Assembly: GCA_963828825.1 (NCBI GenBank)
Contig: CAWHGF010000004.1
Coordinates: 744,001 to 808,000 of the forward strand
From: Bog-473 sp963828825
GTDB lineage: Bacteria > Actinomycetota > Acidimicrobiia > Acidimicrobiales > RAAP-2
DNA length: 64,000 nt
Direction of reading: 5' to 3'
In this document: positions 26,408 through 34,283 of the stretch, one piece after another
Layout of the letters: the number at the start of each line of letters is the position of its first letter
Position numbering within the stretch: position 1 is the stretch's first letter
Position numbers and translations under genes: made by a program
Notes under the pieces: model-generated
What the model was told of the DNA's origin: nothing
Seen by the model: only the letters and a program-made list of their open reading frames with translations
The model's database searches: none

Positions 26408-27163
26408 CTAGGACCCGGGTTGCGCTCCACCGGACCCGGGGTCCTCACCGAGGTGGCGCGCCGCTGCGGCCAGCTCCTCGACGTCGACGGGCCAGCCGAA
26501 CACGACCCAGCTGGCGCCGGCGTGGTGGAGCGCCCGCAGCCTCTCGGCCATCGGTGGCGACGCCGAGGGCGGCGGCCCGGCCCAGGTGACCTCCACGCCG
26601 TCGGGTCCCGCCCTCCGCTCGGCCACCAGCGCGGGCTCGGCGTCCCACACGTTGAGCGCGGCGCCCGCGGCCCGCGGCTCCTCCGTCCGCCCGGCCGGGC
26701 CGCCGGCCATCCACACGGGGAGTCCCGCCCGGGCCAGCTCGCGCCCCAGCTCGACCATGTCGGCCCGGCGCTCGGCCGCCGGCGCGAACGGGATGCCGTA
26801 GGCGCGGTTCTCCTGCTCGCTCAGCTTGTCGCCGGTACCGAGCCCGGCGATCACCCGCCCCGGGGCCAATCCTTCGAGCGCGAGGAACTGCGCGGCGAGC
26901 ACCGCGTTGGCGACCAAGCCGATACGCGCCACGAGGGTCCCGAGGTAGGGCCCCTCCCCCGGGCCACGCGACGGACCGAGCATCGTGGCCAACGCGCCGA
27001 GGATGGGAAAGGGGGCCAGCGCCGGTCGCTCGGGCTGGCCGATGGGCCAGATGTGGTCGTAACAGAACACGCCGTCCACCCCCGCCGTGACCGCCGCCGC
27101 GGCGGCGGCGAACGCCGCCTCGGGCGTGTCACGAAAGGTCGGCAGGACGACGCCCGTCCGCAT
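26408..27163 (-). CDS. LLM-class (luciferase-like) flavin or F420-dependent oxidoreductase
   Basis: The 251-residue protein is a shortened luciferase-like barrel: RTGVVLPTFRDTPEAAFAAAAAAVTAGVDGVFCYDHIWPIG, then RIGLVANAVLAAQFLALEGLAPGRVIAGLGTGDK and LPVWMAGG. In actinobacteria most proteins of this type use F420, but the short C-terminal part makes the cofactor uncertain. The ATG overlaps the ROK kinase stop (ATGA). The C-terminus ends PGSGGAQPGS. The substrate is unknown. Confidence 0.8.
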   Translation of the reverse strand: MRTGVVLPTFRDTPEAAFAAAAAAVTAGVDGVFCYDHIWPIGQPERPALAPFPILGALATMLGPSRGPGEGPYLGTLVARIGLVANAVLAAQFLALEGLAPGRVIAGLGTGDKLSEQENRAYGIPFAPAAERRADMVELGRELARAGLPVWMAGGPAGRTEEPRAAGAALNVWDAEPALVAERRAGPDGVEVTWAGPPPSASPPMAERLRALHHAGASWVVFGWPVDVEELAAAARHLGEDPGSGGAQPGS

Positions 27164-28161
27164 CAGCCCAAACCGCCCTGGCGCACCGCCAGTGCCGCGC
27201 CGACCGCACCGGCCCGTTCCCCGAAGGCCGCCGGCACGATCGCCGCCACGGGTCGCCGGTCACCTGCCTCGACGAGTTCGGCGAACGTGGCGCGGGCGGA
27301 ATCGACCAGGAGATCACCGGCCTGCACCACTCCGCCACCGAGCACGAAGCACTCCGGGTCGAGCACCGCGGCCAGGTTGGCCAGCCCGAAGCCGATCCAC
27401 CACCCGACCTCTTTGATGACCTGCTGCGCCGCCGTGTCGCCGGAGGCGGCCGCGGCGGAGATGTCCTCGCCGCGCACACTCTCGGGGTCGCCGCCGGCGA
27501 GCCGGACGACCTCGCTCAAGCGACCCGCCAACGCCGCCTCGCGGGCGAGGACGCCGAGACCGGCACCCGAGGCGAAGCGCTCCCAACAGCCACGGCGCCC
27601 GCACGGGCAGGCGGGGCCGTTCGGGTCCACCACCATGTGGCCGATTTCGCCGGCGAATCCCGCCGACCCGACCTGCACGCGCCCGTCGAGCACGATGCCG
27701 CCGCCGATGCCGGTCCCCAGCGTGACCATGACGACGTGGCCGTAGCCCCGGGCGGCCCCCAACCGGTGCTCGGCCAGCACGGCGAAGTTGGCGTCGTTCT
27801 CAATCAGGACGGTCCGGCCCGGCAGTCGCTCCCCGATCAGCACGTTCCAGTCGACGCCCTGAGCCTGCGGGAGGTTGGGGGCGAAGCAGAGCCGGCCCTG
27901 ACGATCCACCATGCCCGGCGCGCCCACGCCCACGGGCGTCGGTGTGGTGGCGGCGACCCTCCGATCGAGGTCGGCGACCACCTCGGCCACGGCCGCCGAG
28001 ACGTGGCTGCCGATGATGTTGCGGGTCCCCTTCGGGGTGGCGACCCGGGCCTCGGCCACGATGTCGTCGGCCCGGCCCAGCGAGACGCCGAGGACCTTGG
28101 TCCCGCCGATGTCGATGCCGTGGCTGACGTCGGCGGCCCGCGGGCCACCGTCGGGAGTCAC
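27163..28161 (-). CDS. ROK-family sugar kinase (glucokinase-like)
   Basis: The 332-residue protein has the ATP motif GIDIGGTKVLGVSLG, GVGAPGMVD, LIENDANFAVLAEHRLGAARGY with the catalytic Asp, and the zinc site CPCGRRGCWERFASG. No N-terminal DNA-binding domain is present, so it is a kinase rather than a ROK repressor. Glucose is the likely substrate. GTG 28161 overlaps the SRPBCC stop and its own stop overlaps the LLM start, so three genes are coupled. Confidence 0.88.
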   Translation of the reverse strand: MTPDGGPRAADVSHGIDIGGTKVLGVSLGRADDIVAEARVATPKGTRNIIGSHVSAAVAEVVADLDRRVAATTPTPVGVGAPGMVDRQGRLCFAPNLPQAQGVDWNVLIGERLPGRTVLIENDANFAVLAEHRLGAARGYGHVVMVTLGTGIGGGIVLDGRVQVGSAGFAGEIGHMVVDPNGPACPCGRRGCWERFASGAGLGVLAREAALAGRLSEVVRLAGGDPESVRGEDISAAAASGDTAAQQVIKEVGWWIGFGLANLAAVLDPECFVLGGGVVQAGDLLVDSARATFAELVEAGDRRPVAAIVPAAFGERAGAVGAALAVRQGGLG

Positions 28162-28601
28162 GAGGTCGACTCGACCCGCGCCTTCAGCTCTCGCATGGCG
28201 GTGGCCATGATGCGGCTGGTGGCCCGCATCTTGATGAATCCCGGGATGGGCACGCGCAGCTCCGCCTCCAGGTGGTAGGTCACGTCGGTGCCCCCGCCCG
28301 CGCCGGGGTCGAAGATGTAGCTCCCGTCCAGCTTGGTGGTGATGTCGCCCTGGGTGAGCTTCCAGGCCAGGACGTGCGGCGCCTCGGCGTAATCGTAGGC
28401 CAGCGTGTAGCTCGTGCTCCGCCCGAAGGCGGCGGCACGGAAGGTGACCAGCAGCGGGCGGCCCAGGTCGTCGCGCTCCTTGATCTCGACCTCCTTGATG
28501 TCGGCCGCCCACTCCGGGTACCGCTCGAGATCAGCCGCGACCGTAAAGCAGCGCTCGGGTGGCGCTGCTACCGAGATCTTCTCTGTGGCTTGATCGGCCA
28601 C
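28158..28601 (-). CDS. SRPBCC/polyketide-cyclase-like (START superfamily) protein
   Basis: The 147-residue helix-grip protein shows KISVAAPPERCFTVAADLERYPEWAADIKEVEI. Beta strands follow (TYHLEAELRVPIPGFIKMRATSRIM) with a C-terminal helix, ELKARVEST. Such proteins bind hydrophobic ligands or help ubiquinone/menaquinone or polyketide chemistry. It begins 43 bases after the glycosyltransferase stop and is coupled to the ROK kinase. Its ligand is unknown. Confidence 0.82.
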   Translation of the reverse strand: MADQATEKISVAAPPERCFTVAADLERYPEWAADIKEVEIKERDDLGRPLLVTFRAAAFGRSTSYTLAYDYAEAPHVLAWKLTQGDITTKLDGSYIFDPGAGGGTDVTYHLEAELRVPIPGFIKMRATSRIMATAMRELKARVESTS

Positions 28602-28644
28602 GAACGTGCTTCCCTCCTGTCGGTACTGCCAGCGCGGCGATGCG

Positions 28645-29791
28645 TCAGAATGCCACTCCGGCCAGCGCCTCGGCCAGCCTAGAAGCGAGAACGTCGTTGT
28701 CGAAGGCTTTCTGCACCCTAGATCGGGCGGCTTTCCCCATCCTGCGACGCCGGTTGGGGTCGGCGAGGAGGCTGCGCAGAGCCTCGGCCACGGCGCCGGG
28801 ATCGCCCGGGTCCGCCACTACCAGGCCCGTCTCGCCGTGGAGCACGGCCTCGGCCGCGCCGCCGCTCTCCCCGGCCACCTGGGGCACCCCGGCCGCGGCC
28901 GCCTCCAGGAAGACGATCCCGAAGCCCTCCTGCTCCAGGCCCAGCCAGCGGTTGCGACAGGCCATGACGAACACGTCGGCGGCACCGAGGAGGGCGGCCC
29001 GGTCCTCCTGGCTCACCCGTCCGAGGACCTCCACCGTCACCGGACTCCGTCCCGCCAGCCGCCGCAGACGGGCCAGCTCGCGGCCGTCACCGGCGATGGC
29101 CAGCACGAGGTCCGGGTACGAGGGGGCGAGGCGGTTGGCCGCCTCGATGAGCACGTCCATGCCTTTGCGCGGGACGAGGCGGCTGACGCTCGAGACCAGG
29201 GGACCGCGGGCCGGCAGCCCGAGCGCGGCCCGCGCCGCCCGCCGCTCGGCCGCCTTGAGCGGGACGATGGCGCCGGCGTCGACGCCGGGCGGGATCTCGA
29301 CCAGGGTGGCCGTGAGGTTCGGGACGGCGCGCCGGGCCTCGGCCGCCGGGTAGCCACCGGCAGACACGACGAGCCGGGCCCCGCGCAGCACACGGCCGAG
29401 CGCAGCGCGGCGAGCCGGGGAGCCGTCCGGGCACCGTGACCTCGGCCCCGTGGAGGATGACGCCGTAGGGGACGTCGAGGTGCGGCCCCAGGAGACCGAG
29501 CGGGAGTGCAGGGTCGAACAGGACCAGGTCGACCCCGTGCTCCTTGACGGCGGAGCGCACGGCATCGAGTGCAGCCGGCGTCGGGAAGAAGAGGATGCCG
29601 CCGGGCACCCGCTCAATGCGGATGCCCCGCTCGGCCTGCGCCGCATCGAACGCGGCGGCGCCGTTGTCGGAGGACGCGGTGAGCACGACGAAGGAGGCCG
29701 GGTCGAGCCGGCTCCACAGGTCCCAGAGGTAGTTCTGGATGCCACCGACCTTGGGCGGGAAGTCGTTGGTGACGAGGAGATGGCGTTTCAT
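28645..29791 (-). pseudogene. GT4-family glycosyltransferase, single-base frameshift in a G run at 29417-29420
   Basis: From ATG 29791 the N-terminal Rossmann domain reads MKRHLLVTNDFPPKVGGIQNYLW to GVILHGAEVTVPGRLPG. The C-terminal half continues in another frame as RRAALGRVLRGARLVVSAGGYPAAEARR, with SRLVPRKGMDVLIEA, the EX7E motif EGFGIVFLEAAAAGVPQVA and a helical tail. Deleting one base from GGGG at 29417-29420 gives a full 381-residue GT4 enzyme similar to phosphatidylinositol mannosyltransferases. All other catalytic features are intact, so a sequence error in the homopolymer is at least as likely as a real mutation. Confidence 0.75.
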
Positions 29792-29839
29792 GACGGGCCA
29801 CCGGCGCGTCGTTGCGGCCGGGACGGCGCCCGGCCCCGG

Positions 29840-30106
29840 TCAGCCTGCTCGGGAGCTGAAGCGCAGCGTCGGCACCAGTCCCGCGCGCTCGAGCATGCGC
29901 ATGGCCCGCGCCTCGTCGGCGTCGATGACCACGGCGTCATCGGCCTCCCGCTCGAGGAGGAAGCTGACGACGCAGTCGTCGCAGGCGGTGGTGTTCCGCA
30001 GTGCACAGCAGTCGCAGTCGATGGTGAGCCCACCCGCGGGCTCGGTGTCAGGAGACCCGGAAAGCTCGGTTTCCCTGAAAGTCTCAGTGTCCCTGGAAGT
30101 CGGCAT
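29840..30106 (-). CDS. Conserved-looking small protein with four or more clustered cysteines
   Basis: The 88-residue product begins MPTSRDTETFRE and contains CDCCALRNTTACDDC, five cysteines in 15 residues that suggest a metal site or redox cluster. A hydrophobic strand (VVSFLL) and a DADEARAMRMLERAGLVP region follow. GAGAGG precedes ATG 30106. The N-terminal part is a short imperfect repeat (TCCCTGAAAGTC/TCCCTGGAAGTC at DNA level). No named family is assigned. It is downstream of a thioredoxin-like and a zinc-ribbon gene, which hints at a thiol or metal theme. Confidence 0.6.
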   Translation of the reverse strand: MPTSRDTETFRETELSGSPDTEPAGGLTIDCDCCALRNTTACDDCVVSFLLEREADDAVVIDADEARAMRMLERAGLVPTLRFSSRAG

Positions 30107-30169
30107 GACGATGGCCCTCTCTGTCGGGGCCAAGCATGGAGGAGGGGTGTGACACCCACTGCCATCGGG

Positions 30170-30655
30170 CTACCCGTCGCGCAGGGAGCCGAGGGCGGTC
30201 TGCAGCGTCTGCTGCAGGCCCCAGGCCACGCTCTCGGTGCGCACGCCGTCGGCGGCGGCGACCGTGAGGAACGGCGGCCCGCCCACCCGGTAGTCCCGGA
30301 AGGCGTCCGAGCTCATCACCAGGTCGATCCCCCACCTGGCCGGGGCGTCCCCGGCCAGGGCCGTGATCGCCTCGGGGCTCTCCTCGCCGGGGCTCCTCGT
30401 CACCACGACCAGGCGGGCGGTGCCGTCCAGGCCGGCCTGCAGGTCGGGCAGGCCCTCCCAGAGGTCCCGGCAGCCGAGGCAGGCCGCCGAGAGGAACAGG
30501 AGCAACACCGGCGCGGCGGCCTCCACCACGTCAACCCGGCACGCGGTGCCGTCCGGTGCGACGCCGACGAGGTCGTGGGGCGTCGTGGTGGGGTGGTCCG
30601 TGAAGGTGGGGATGGGCGTGAGCCGGCGCAGGATGTCAGCCGGCGGATCGCTCAC
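30170..30655 (-). CDS. Thioredoxin-fold protein
   Basis: The 161-residue protein has a central PVLLLFLSAACLGCRDLWEGLPDL segment. The CLGC pair sits where thioredoxins keep CxxC, after a hydrophobic strand. LVVVTRSPGEE and GGPPFLTVAAADG (the cis-Pro region) complete the fold. There is no signal peptide, so it is probably cytoplasmic. It resembles the MauD/TlpA-like group more than canonical thioredoxin. GTG 30655 overlaps the stop of the zinc-ribbon gene. Confidence 0.75.
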   Translation of the reverse strand: MSDPPADILRRLTPIPTFTDHPTTTPHDLVGVAPDGTACRVDVVEAAAPVLLLFLSAACLGCRDLWEGLPDLQAGLDGTARLVVVTRSPGEESPEAITALAGDAPARWGIDLVMSSDAFRDYRVGGPPFLTVAAADGVRTESVAWGLQQTLQTALGSLRDG

Positions 30656-30906
30656 GGCACCTTCGACGGCGCGCCCGGCTCCTCGAGCTCGCCGCCGGTG
30701 ATCTCCACGATGCTGCGCCCGTGGCCGCACCAGCGGCACACCACCTCGTCGACATTGCGCACGAGCACCTCCTCCTCCTCGACCACGAGGTCGCCGCCGA
30801 CGGAGTAGTGGTGGAAGGCCTTTGTCTTCTGCGAGATGGTGACGTCGAAGCGGGTGAGGTTGCCGCACCCGTCGCACCGGTATCGAGGGGCGCTCACCCG
30901 CACCAC
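30652..30906 (-). CDS. Small zinc-ribbon protein
   Basis: The product is about 84 residues with two CxxC knuckles, YRCDGCGNLTRF and VVCRWCGHGRSI, separated by about 45 residues with an acidic stretch (VVEEEEVLV). This fits a zinc ribbon. Several in-frame GTG codons (30906, 30903, 30897) could be the start and none has a clear ribosome site. It overlaps the thioredoxin-like gene by 4 bases. Confidence 0.65.
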   Translation of the reverse strand: MVRVSAPRYRCDGCGNLTRFDVTISQKTKAFHHYSVGGDLVVEEEEVLVRNVDEVVCRWCGHGRSIVEITGGELEEPGAPSKVP

Positions 30907-30949
30907 GGTAGTCCGCGGCCCGGCGCGCCTCTCCTGCCTCAGGCGATCC

Positions 30950-31735
30950 CTAGATCCGGTTGAGGAGCTCGCTCTTCTTGGCGGCGAACTCCTCCTCGGA
31001 CAGGATGCCGCGGCGGCGCAGGTCGTCGAGCTCGATGAGCCGGTCCCGTATCTCGAAGGGCGCGGAGCCGGCGCCCGGCGCCGGGTCGGCCGCGCTCGTG
31101 GTCGGGGCCCGCGCCGCTGAGCCCCCGGCGACGCCGAAGGGCGGCGTGTCGTGGGCGTCGTCGTGGACCCGATCGCCATAGTCCTGGTCGGCGTACGGGG
31201 CGCCGTACCGATCGTGCGGCTGCATGTCGTGCGGGATCTGCTCGCGCCGGCCACCGCCGACGATCTCGTTGATCTGCGAGTTGATGACGCGCTGGACGAC
31301 CGCCGGCTTGCGCATGTACTCCAGGGTCAACGAGTCGTCCTCGCCCTGCACGTCGATGATCAGCGAGCCCGTCCCGAGCACCCTCTCGATCAAGCGCTGA
31401 CGAATGTTGACCTCGGTGATGCGCTGCAGGCGCAGCTGCACGGTGTCGCGCCCCATGATGCCCTGGCGCACGAGGATCCGGGTCGAGGTCAGCGCGACGA
31501 CGTAGGACCGCCAGCGGACGAACCGGCCGAGCAACCACAGGCCGGGAATGAGGGCGAGGATGAGGATGGGGTAGTTCGTCCAGCTGGGCGCTTTCTGCCA
31601 CAAGATCACCAGGACGATCAGTGCCACCCACACGCCGATGGAGGTGAAGAGCGGGCCGAAGAGGAAGATCCAGTGCGGGCGCAGCTCGGCCAGCAGCTCC
31701 TCGTCCTCGTTGAGGAACTTGCGAGGGAGGGCCAC
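30950..31735 (-). CDS. Membrane protein with bacterial PH domain and C-terminal SHOCT domain
   Basis: The 261-residue product has two adjacent transmembrane helices (WIFLFGPLFTSIGVWVALIVLVILW and YPILILALIPGLWLLGRFV). A bacterial PH-like domain follows (SYVVALTSTRILVRQGIMGRDTVQLRLQRITEVNIRQ through LIIDVQGEDD), then a disordered linker. The last 35 residues are a SHOCT domain (IRDRLIELDDLRRRGILSEEEFAAKKSELL). GTG 31735 is chosen because the domain layout begins there. It resembles the YdbT/PH-domain family, of unclear function. Confidence 0.8.
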   Translation of the reverse strand: MALPRKFLNEDEELLAELRPHWIFLFGPLFTSIGVWVALIVLVILWQKAPSWTNYPILILALIPGLWLLGRFVRWRSYVVALTSTRILVRQGIMGRDTVQLRLQRITEVNIRQRLIERVLGTGSLIIDVQGEDDSLTLEYMRKPAVVQRVINSQINEIVGGGRREQIPHDMQPHDRYGAPYADQDYGDRVHDDAHDTPPFGVAGGSAARAPTTSAADPAPGAGSAPFEIRDRLIELDDLRRRGILSEEEFAAKKSELLNRI

Positions 31736-31802
31736 GACCCAAGCGTACCGGCGGTCGCCGGCCGGCCTGGGGCACGGTGGCGGCGCGCCATAGGCTGCAG
31801 AC

Positions 31803-32105
31803 ATGCCCTACGCCGAAGTGGAAACCGACGAGGTCAAAGCACGGATCGCCCGTGGCGAGGACGTGTTCCTCCTGGACGTGCGCGAGCCGGACGAGGTCGA
31901 GGCCTGGGCCTACCCCATCGGCGTCAACATCCCGCTCGGGCAGCTGGGCGACCGCCTCGACGAGCTCCCGCAGGACGTCACCATCGTCGTGGCCTGCCAC
32001 GTCGGGGGACGTTCCGCCGTGGCGGCCCAAGCGCTCAGCGACGCCGGGTGGACGGCCGAGAACCTGACCGGTGGCGCGGTCGCCTGGGCGGCCGGAGAGC
32101 CGTGA
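31803..32105 (+). CDS. Single-domain rhodanese-like protein
   Basis: The 100-residue protein begins YAEVETDEVKARIARGEDVFLLDVREPDEVEAW and has the active-site loop VVACHVGGRSA, with the persulfide-carrying Cys. The LTGGAVAWAAG end is typical of GlpE/PspE-like rhodaneses. It likely transfers sulfane sulfur or serves as a sulfur carrier partner. It diverges from the PH/SHOCT gene. Confidence 0.88.
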   Translation: MPYAEVETDEVKARIARGEDVFLLDVREPDEVEAWAYPIGVNIPLGQLGDRLDELPQDVTIVVACHVGGRSAVAAQALSDAGWTAENLTGGAVAWAAGEP

Positions 32106-32323
32106 GCACGAAGCGCCTCATTCCCTACTGCTGAAGTGACTGTCGTGGTCTCGGCGGCCGACCCAGGGAAGAGCGCACAGACGTCCTCGGCGCCGGGCCG
32201 GTGGCACGGCCTGCATCAGACTTGTGTCCTTGTCCCATGACGTCGCATCTCGGGAACGTACGACGTCAGGGGTGCCGACACGGAGCGCGCCAACGTGTGC
32301 ACCCATGTCGAGCCGACGATCGG

Positions 32324-32396
32324 TAGGGCTGGTGGGGATCGAACCCACGACCCAAGGATTATGAGTCCTCTGCTCTGACCACTGAGCTACAGCCCC
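32324..32396 (-). tRNA. tRNA-Met (anticodon CAT, elongator-type)
   Basis: On the minus strand the 73-base sequence folds as a cloverleaf. The acceptor is GGGGCTG/CAGCCCT (first pair G-U), the D stem GCTC/GAGC and the anticodon stem GAGGA/TCCTT around loop CTCATAA. The T arm is GTGGG-TTCGATC-CCCAC, and the discriminator is A. CCA is not encoded. CAT could also be a tRNA-Ile2 that is modified, but the loop context resembles elongator tRNA-Met. Confidence 0.9.
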
Positions 32397-32484
32397 GAAG
32401 GGGTTCTAGCCGACGGAGACCACGGGCGCCGACATTTAACGCTGCAGCAACCTCCACGGCCAGCCGGACCGGCAACATGCCTGG

Positions 32485-34260
32485 ATGGATCGCGTGGAGC
32501 CGGATGGCATGCAGGATCACGTGATCGTCTGCGGGCTCCAGGGCGTCGGCCTGCGCGCCGTGGAACAGTTCCACTTGAGCGGCACCCAGGTCGTCGTCAT
32601 CGACGATGACGCCGATCCCCGCTTCTGGCGGACCCTGAACGACTGGGGCGTTCCCCATGTCCGGCGCCACGCCCACCGAGGCGAGGGATTCGAGGAAGCG
32701 GGTCTGGCGCGCGCCGCCTCGGTGGTGTGTGTCGAGGTCGACGAGATCCATACGCTCGAAACCGCCCTCCGCATCAAAGAGATTCGGCCGGGCCTGCCCC
32801 TCGTGGTGCAACTGGCCAACCCCTCGGTGGCCCAGGCGCTCGAACGGGTCTCGGGCCCCGGCAGCGTGCTGGACGTCGCGTCGTTGGCCGCGCCCTCCTT
32901 CGTCGAGGCCTGCCTGGGGCGGCCCTCGCACGCCATAGAACTGGCTGGGATCGATTTCGCTGTCGTCCAGCTCGAGGTCGAGGCATCCGAGCACGCACAC
33001 GACACCTTCCGGGGGCACTTCGGTCACCTCGCCCCGGTGGCGATCATGCCCGTCGGCGATGCTCCGATGGCGACATGCCCCGGCCGCGACCATCCGCTCC
33101 ATGCAGGCGATCGGGTGGCCCTCCTAGGCACGCGTGACGACTTGCGAGAGACCGGAATCAGCACGACGCAGGCGGCGCACGGTCCCACGCGGCCCGTGGG
33201 TTTGGCGCGCCGTATCCGGCTCCAGGTCGGCATCGCCCTCGAGGAGGGCAACCGCGCCCTCGCCGTCGTCGCCTCTGCGCTGTTCGCGTTGATCGTGGTG
33301 GCGACGATCGTGCTGCACTTCGCCTTCCGTCCCGGCGGCTCGCAAGCCCACCTCGGCTTCCTCTCTTCCCTGTACTTCACCGTGGAGACTGTGGCGACCG
33401 TCGGGTACGGGGACTACACCTTCTCCCGGCAGAGCCCGTGGCTCCTGGCCGGCGGGATCGTGCTGATCGTCTCGGGTGTGGCCCTGGTGTCGACCGCGTT
33501 CGCGCTCTTCACCAACATCTTGGTGAGCCGGCGCATTGAACGGTCGCTCGGACGGCGGCAGGTACCGGGGATGGTGGATCATGTGATCGTCATCGGCCTG
33601 GGCGCCGTCGGTATCAGCGTCGTGCGGGGCCTGGTGGCCGAGGGAGAATCCGTCGTCGTGATCGAGCGGGACGCCGACAACCGCTACCTGGCGCAGGCTC
33701 GTGCGCTGGGTGTCCCCGTCGTCATCGCCGACGCCACGCAGTCCCAGACCCACCGCATGGTCAACATCGCCGACGCCAAGGCCGTCGCCGTGTTGACGAG
33801 CGCCGACCTGACGAACATCGAGACCGGGCTGTCGGTCCGCGAGTCGCTGGGCAAGCGGTGGGACGACGTCCCCGTCGTCTTGCGCGTCTTCGACCGCGAG
33901 TTGGCGCAGATGATGGAGCGCAGCTTCGGGTTCCGGCATGTCCGCTCCACTTCGGCCCTCGCCGCACCGTGGTTCGTCGGCGCCGCCCTCGGCCTCGATG
34001 TCCTCAGCACGTTCTACGTCGACCAACAGCCGTTCCTGGTGGCCGGCCTCTCGGTGGCGCCGAACGGCGGCCTGCAGGGACTCGCCATGCAGGATCTTTC
34101 GTCGCGGACCAGAGTCATCGCACTCAGCCGCGCCGCCGACGGCGTGCTCGAACATCCGCCTCGCCGGGGCACCGTCTTCGCCGGCGGCGACACCGCGTTC
34201 CTGCTCGGCCCCTACGAGGAACTCCTCCGGGTGCTGCAACGCGATCAGACAACGGTGTAG
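32485..34260 (+). CDS. Potassium channel with RCK (TrkA-N) domains on both sides of the pore
   Basis: The 591-residue protein starts with a TrkA-N-like Rossmann domain (DHVIVCGLQGVGLRAVEQF, VVVIDDDADPRFW; residues 11-150). Two helices (LAVVASALFALIVVATIVLHFAF and LLAGGIVLIVSGVALVSTAFAL) follow and flank the selectivity filter TVGYGDY. A second TrkA-N domain comes after (DHVIVIGLGAVGISVVRGLV, VVVIERDADN) with a TrkA-C-like end. The usual bacterial channel has only the C-terminal RCK. It is likely a nucleotide-gated K+ channel. GxGxxG motifs are intact in both domains. Confidence 0.85.
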   Translation: MDRVEPDGMQDHVIVCGLQGVGLRAVEQFHLSGTQVVVIDDDADPRFWRTLNDWGVPHVRRHAHRGEGFEEAGLARAASVVCVEVDEIHTLETALRIKEIRPGLPLVVQLANPSVAQALERVSGPGSVLDVASLAAPSFVEACLGRPSHAIELAGIDFAVVQLEVEASEHAHDTFRGHFGHLAPVAIMPVGDAPMATCPGRDHPLHAGDRVALLGTRDDLRETGISTTQAAHGPTRPVGLARRIRLQVGIALEEGNRALAVVASALFALIVVATIVLHFAFRPGGSQAHLGFLSSLYFTVETVATVGYGDYTFSRQSPWLLAGGIVLIVSGVALVSTAFALFTNILVSRRIERSLGRRQVPGMVDHVIVIGLGAVGISVVRGLVAEGESVVVIERDADNRYLAQARALGVPVVIADATQSQTHRMVNIADAKAVAVLTSADLTNIETGLSVRESLGKRWDDVPVVLRVFDRELAQMMERSFGFRHVRSTSALAAPWFVGAALGLDVLSTFYVDQQPFLVAGLSVAPNGGLQGLAMQDLSSRTRVIALSRAADGVLEHPPRRGTVFAGGDTAFLLGPYEELLRVLQRDQTTV

Positions 34261-34283
34261 CGGACTCGGCATCATGGTGCGCC

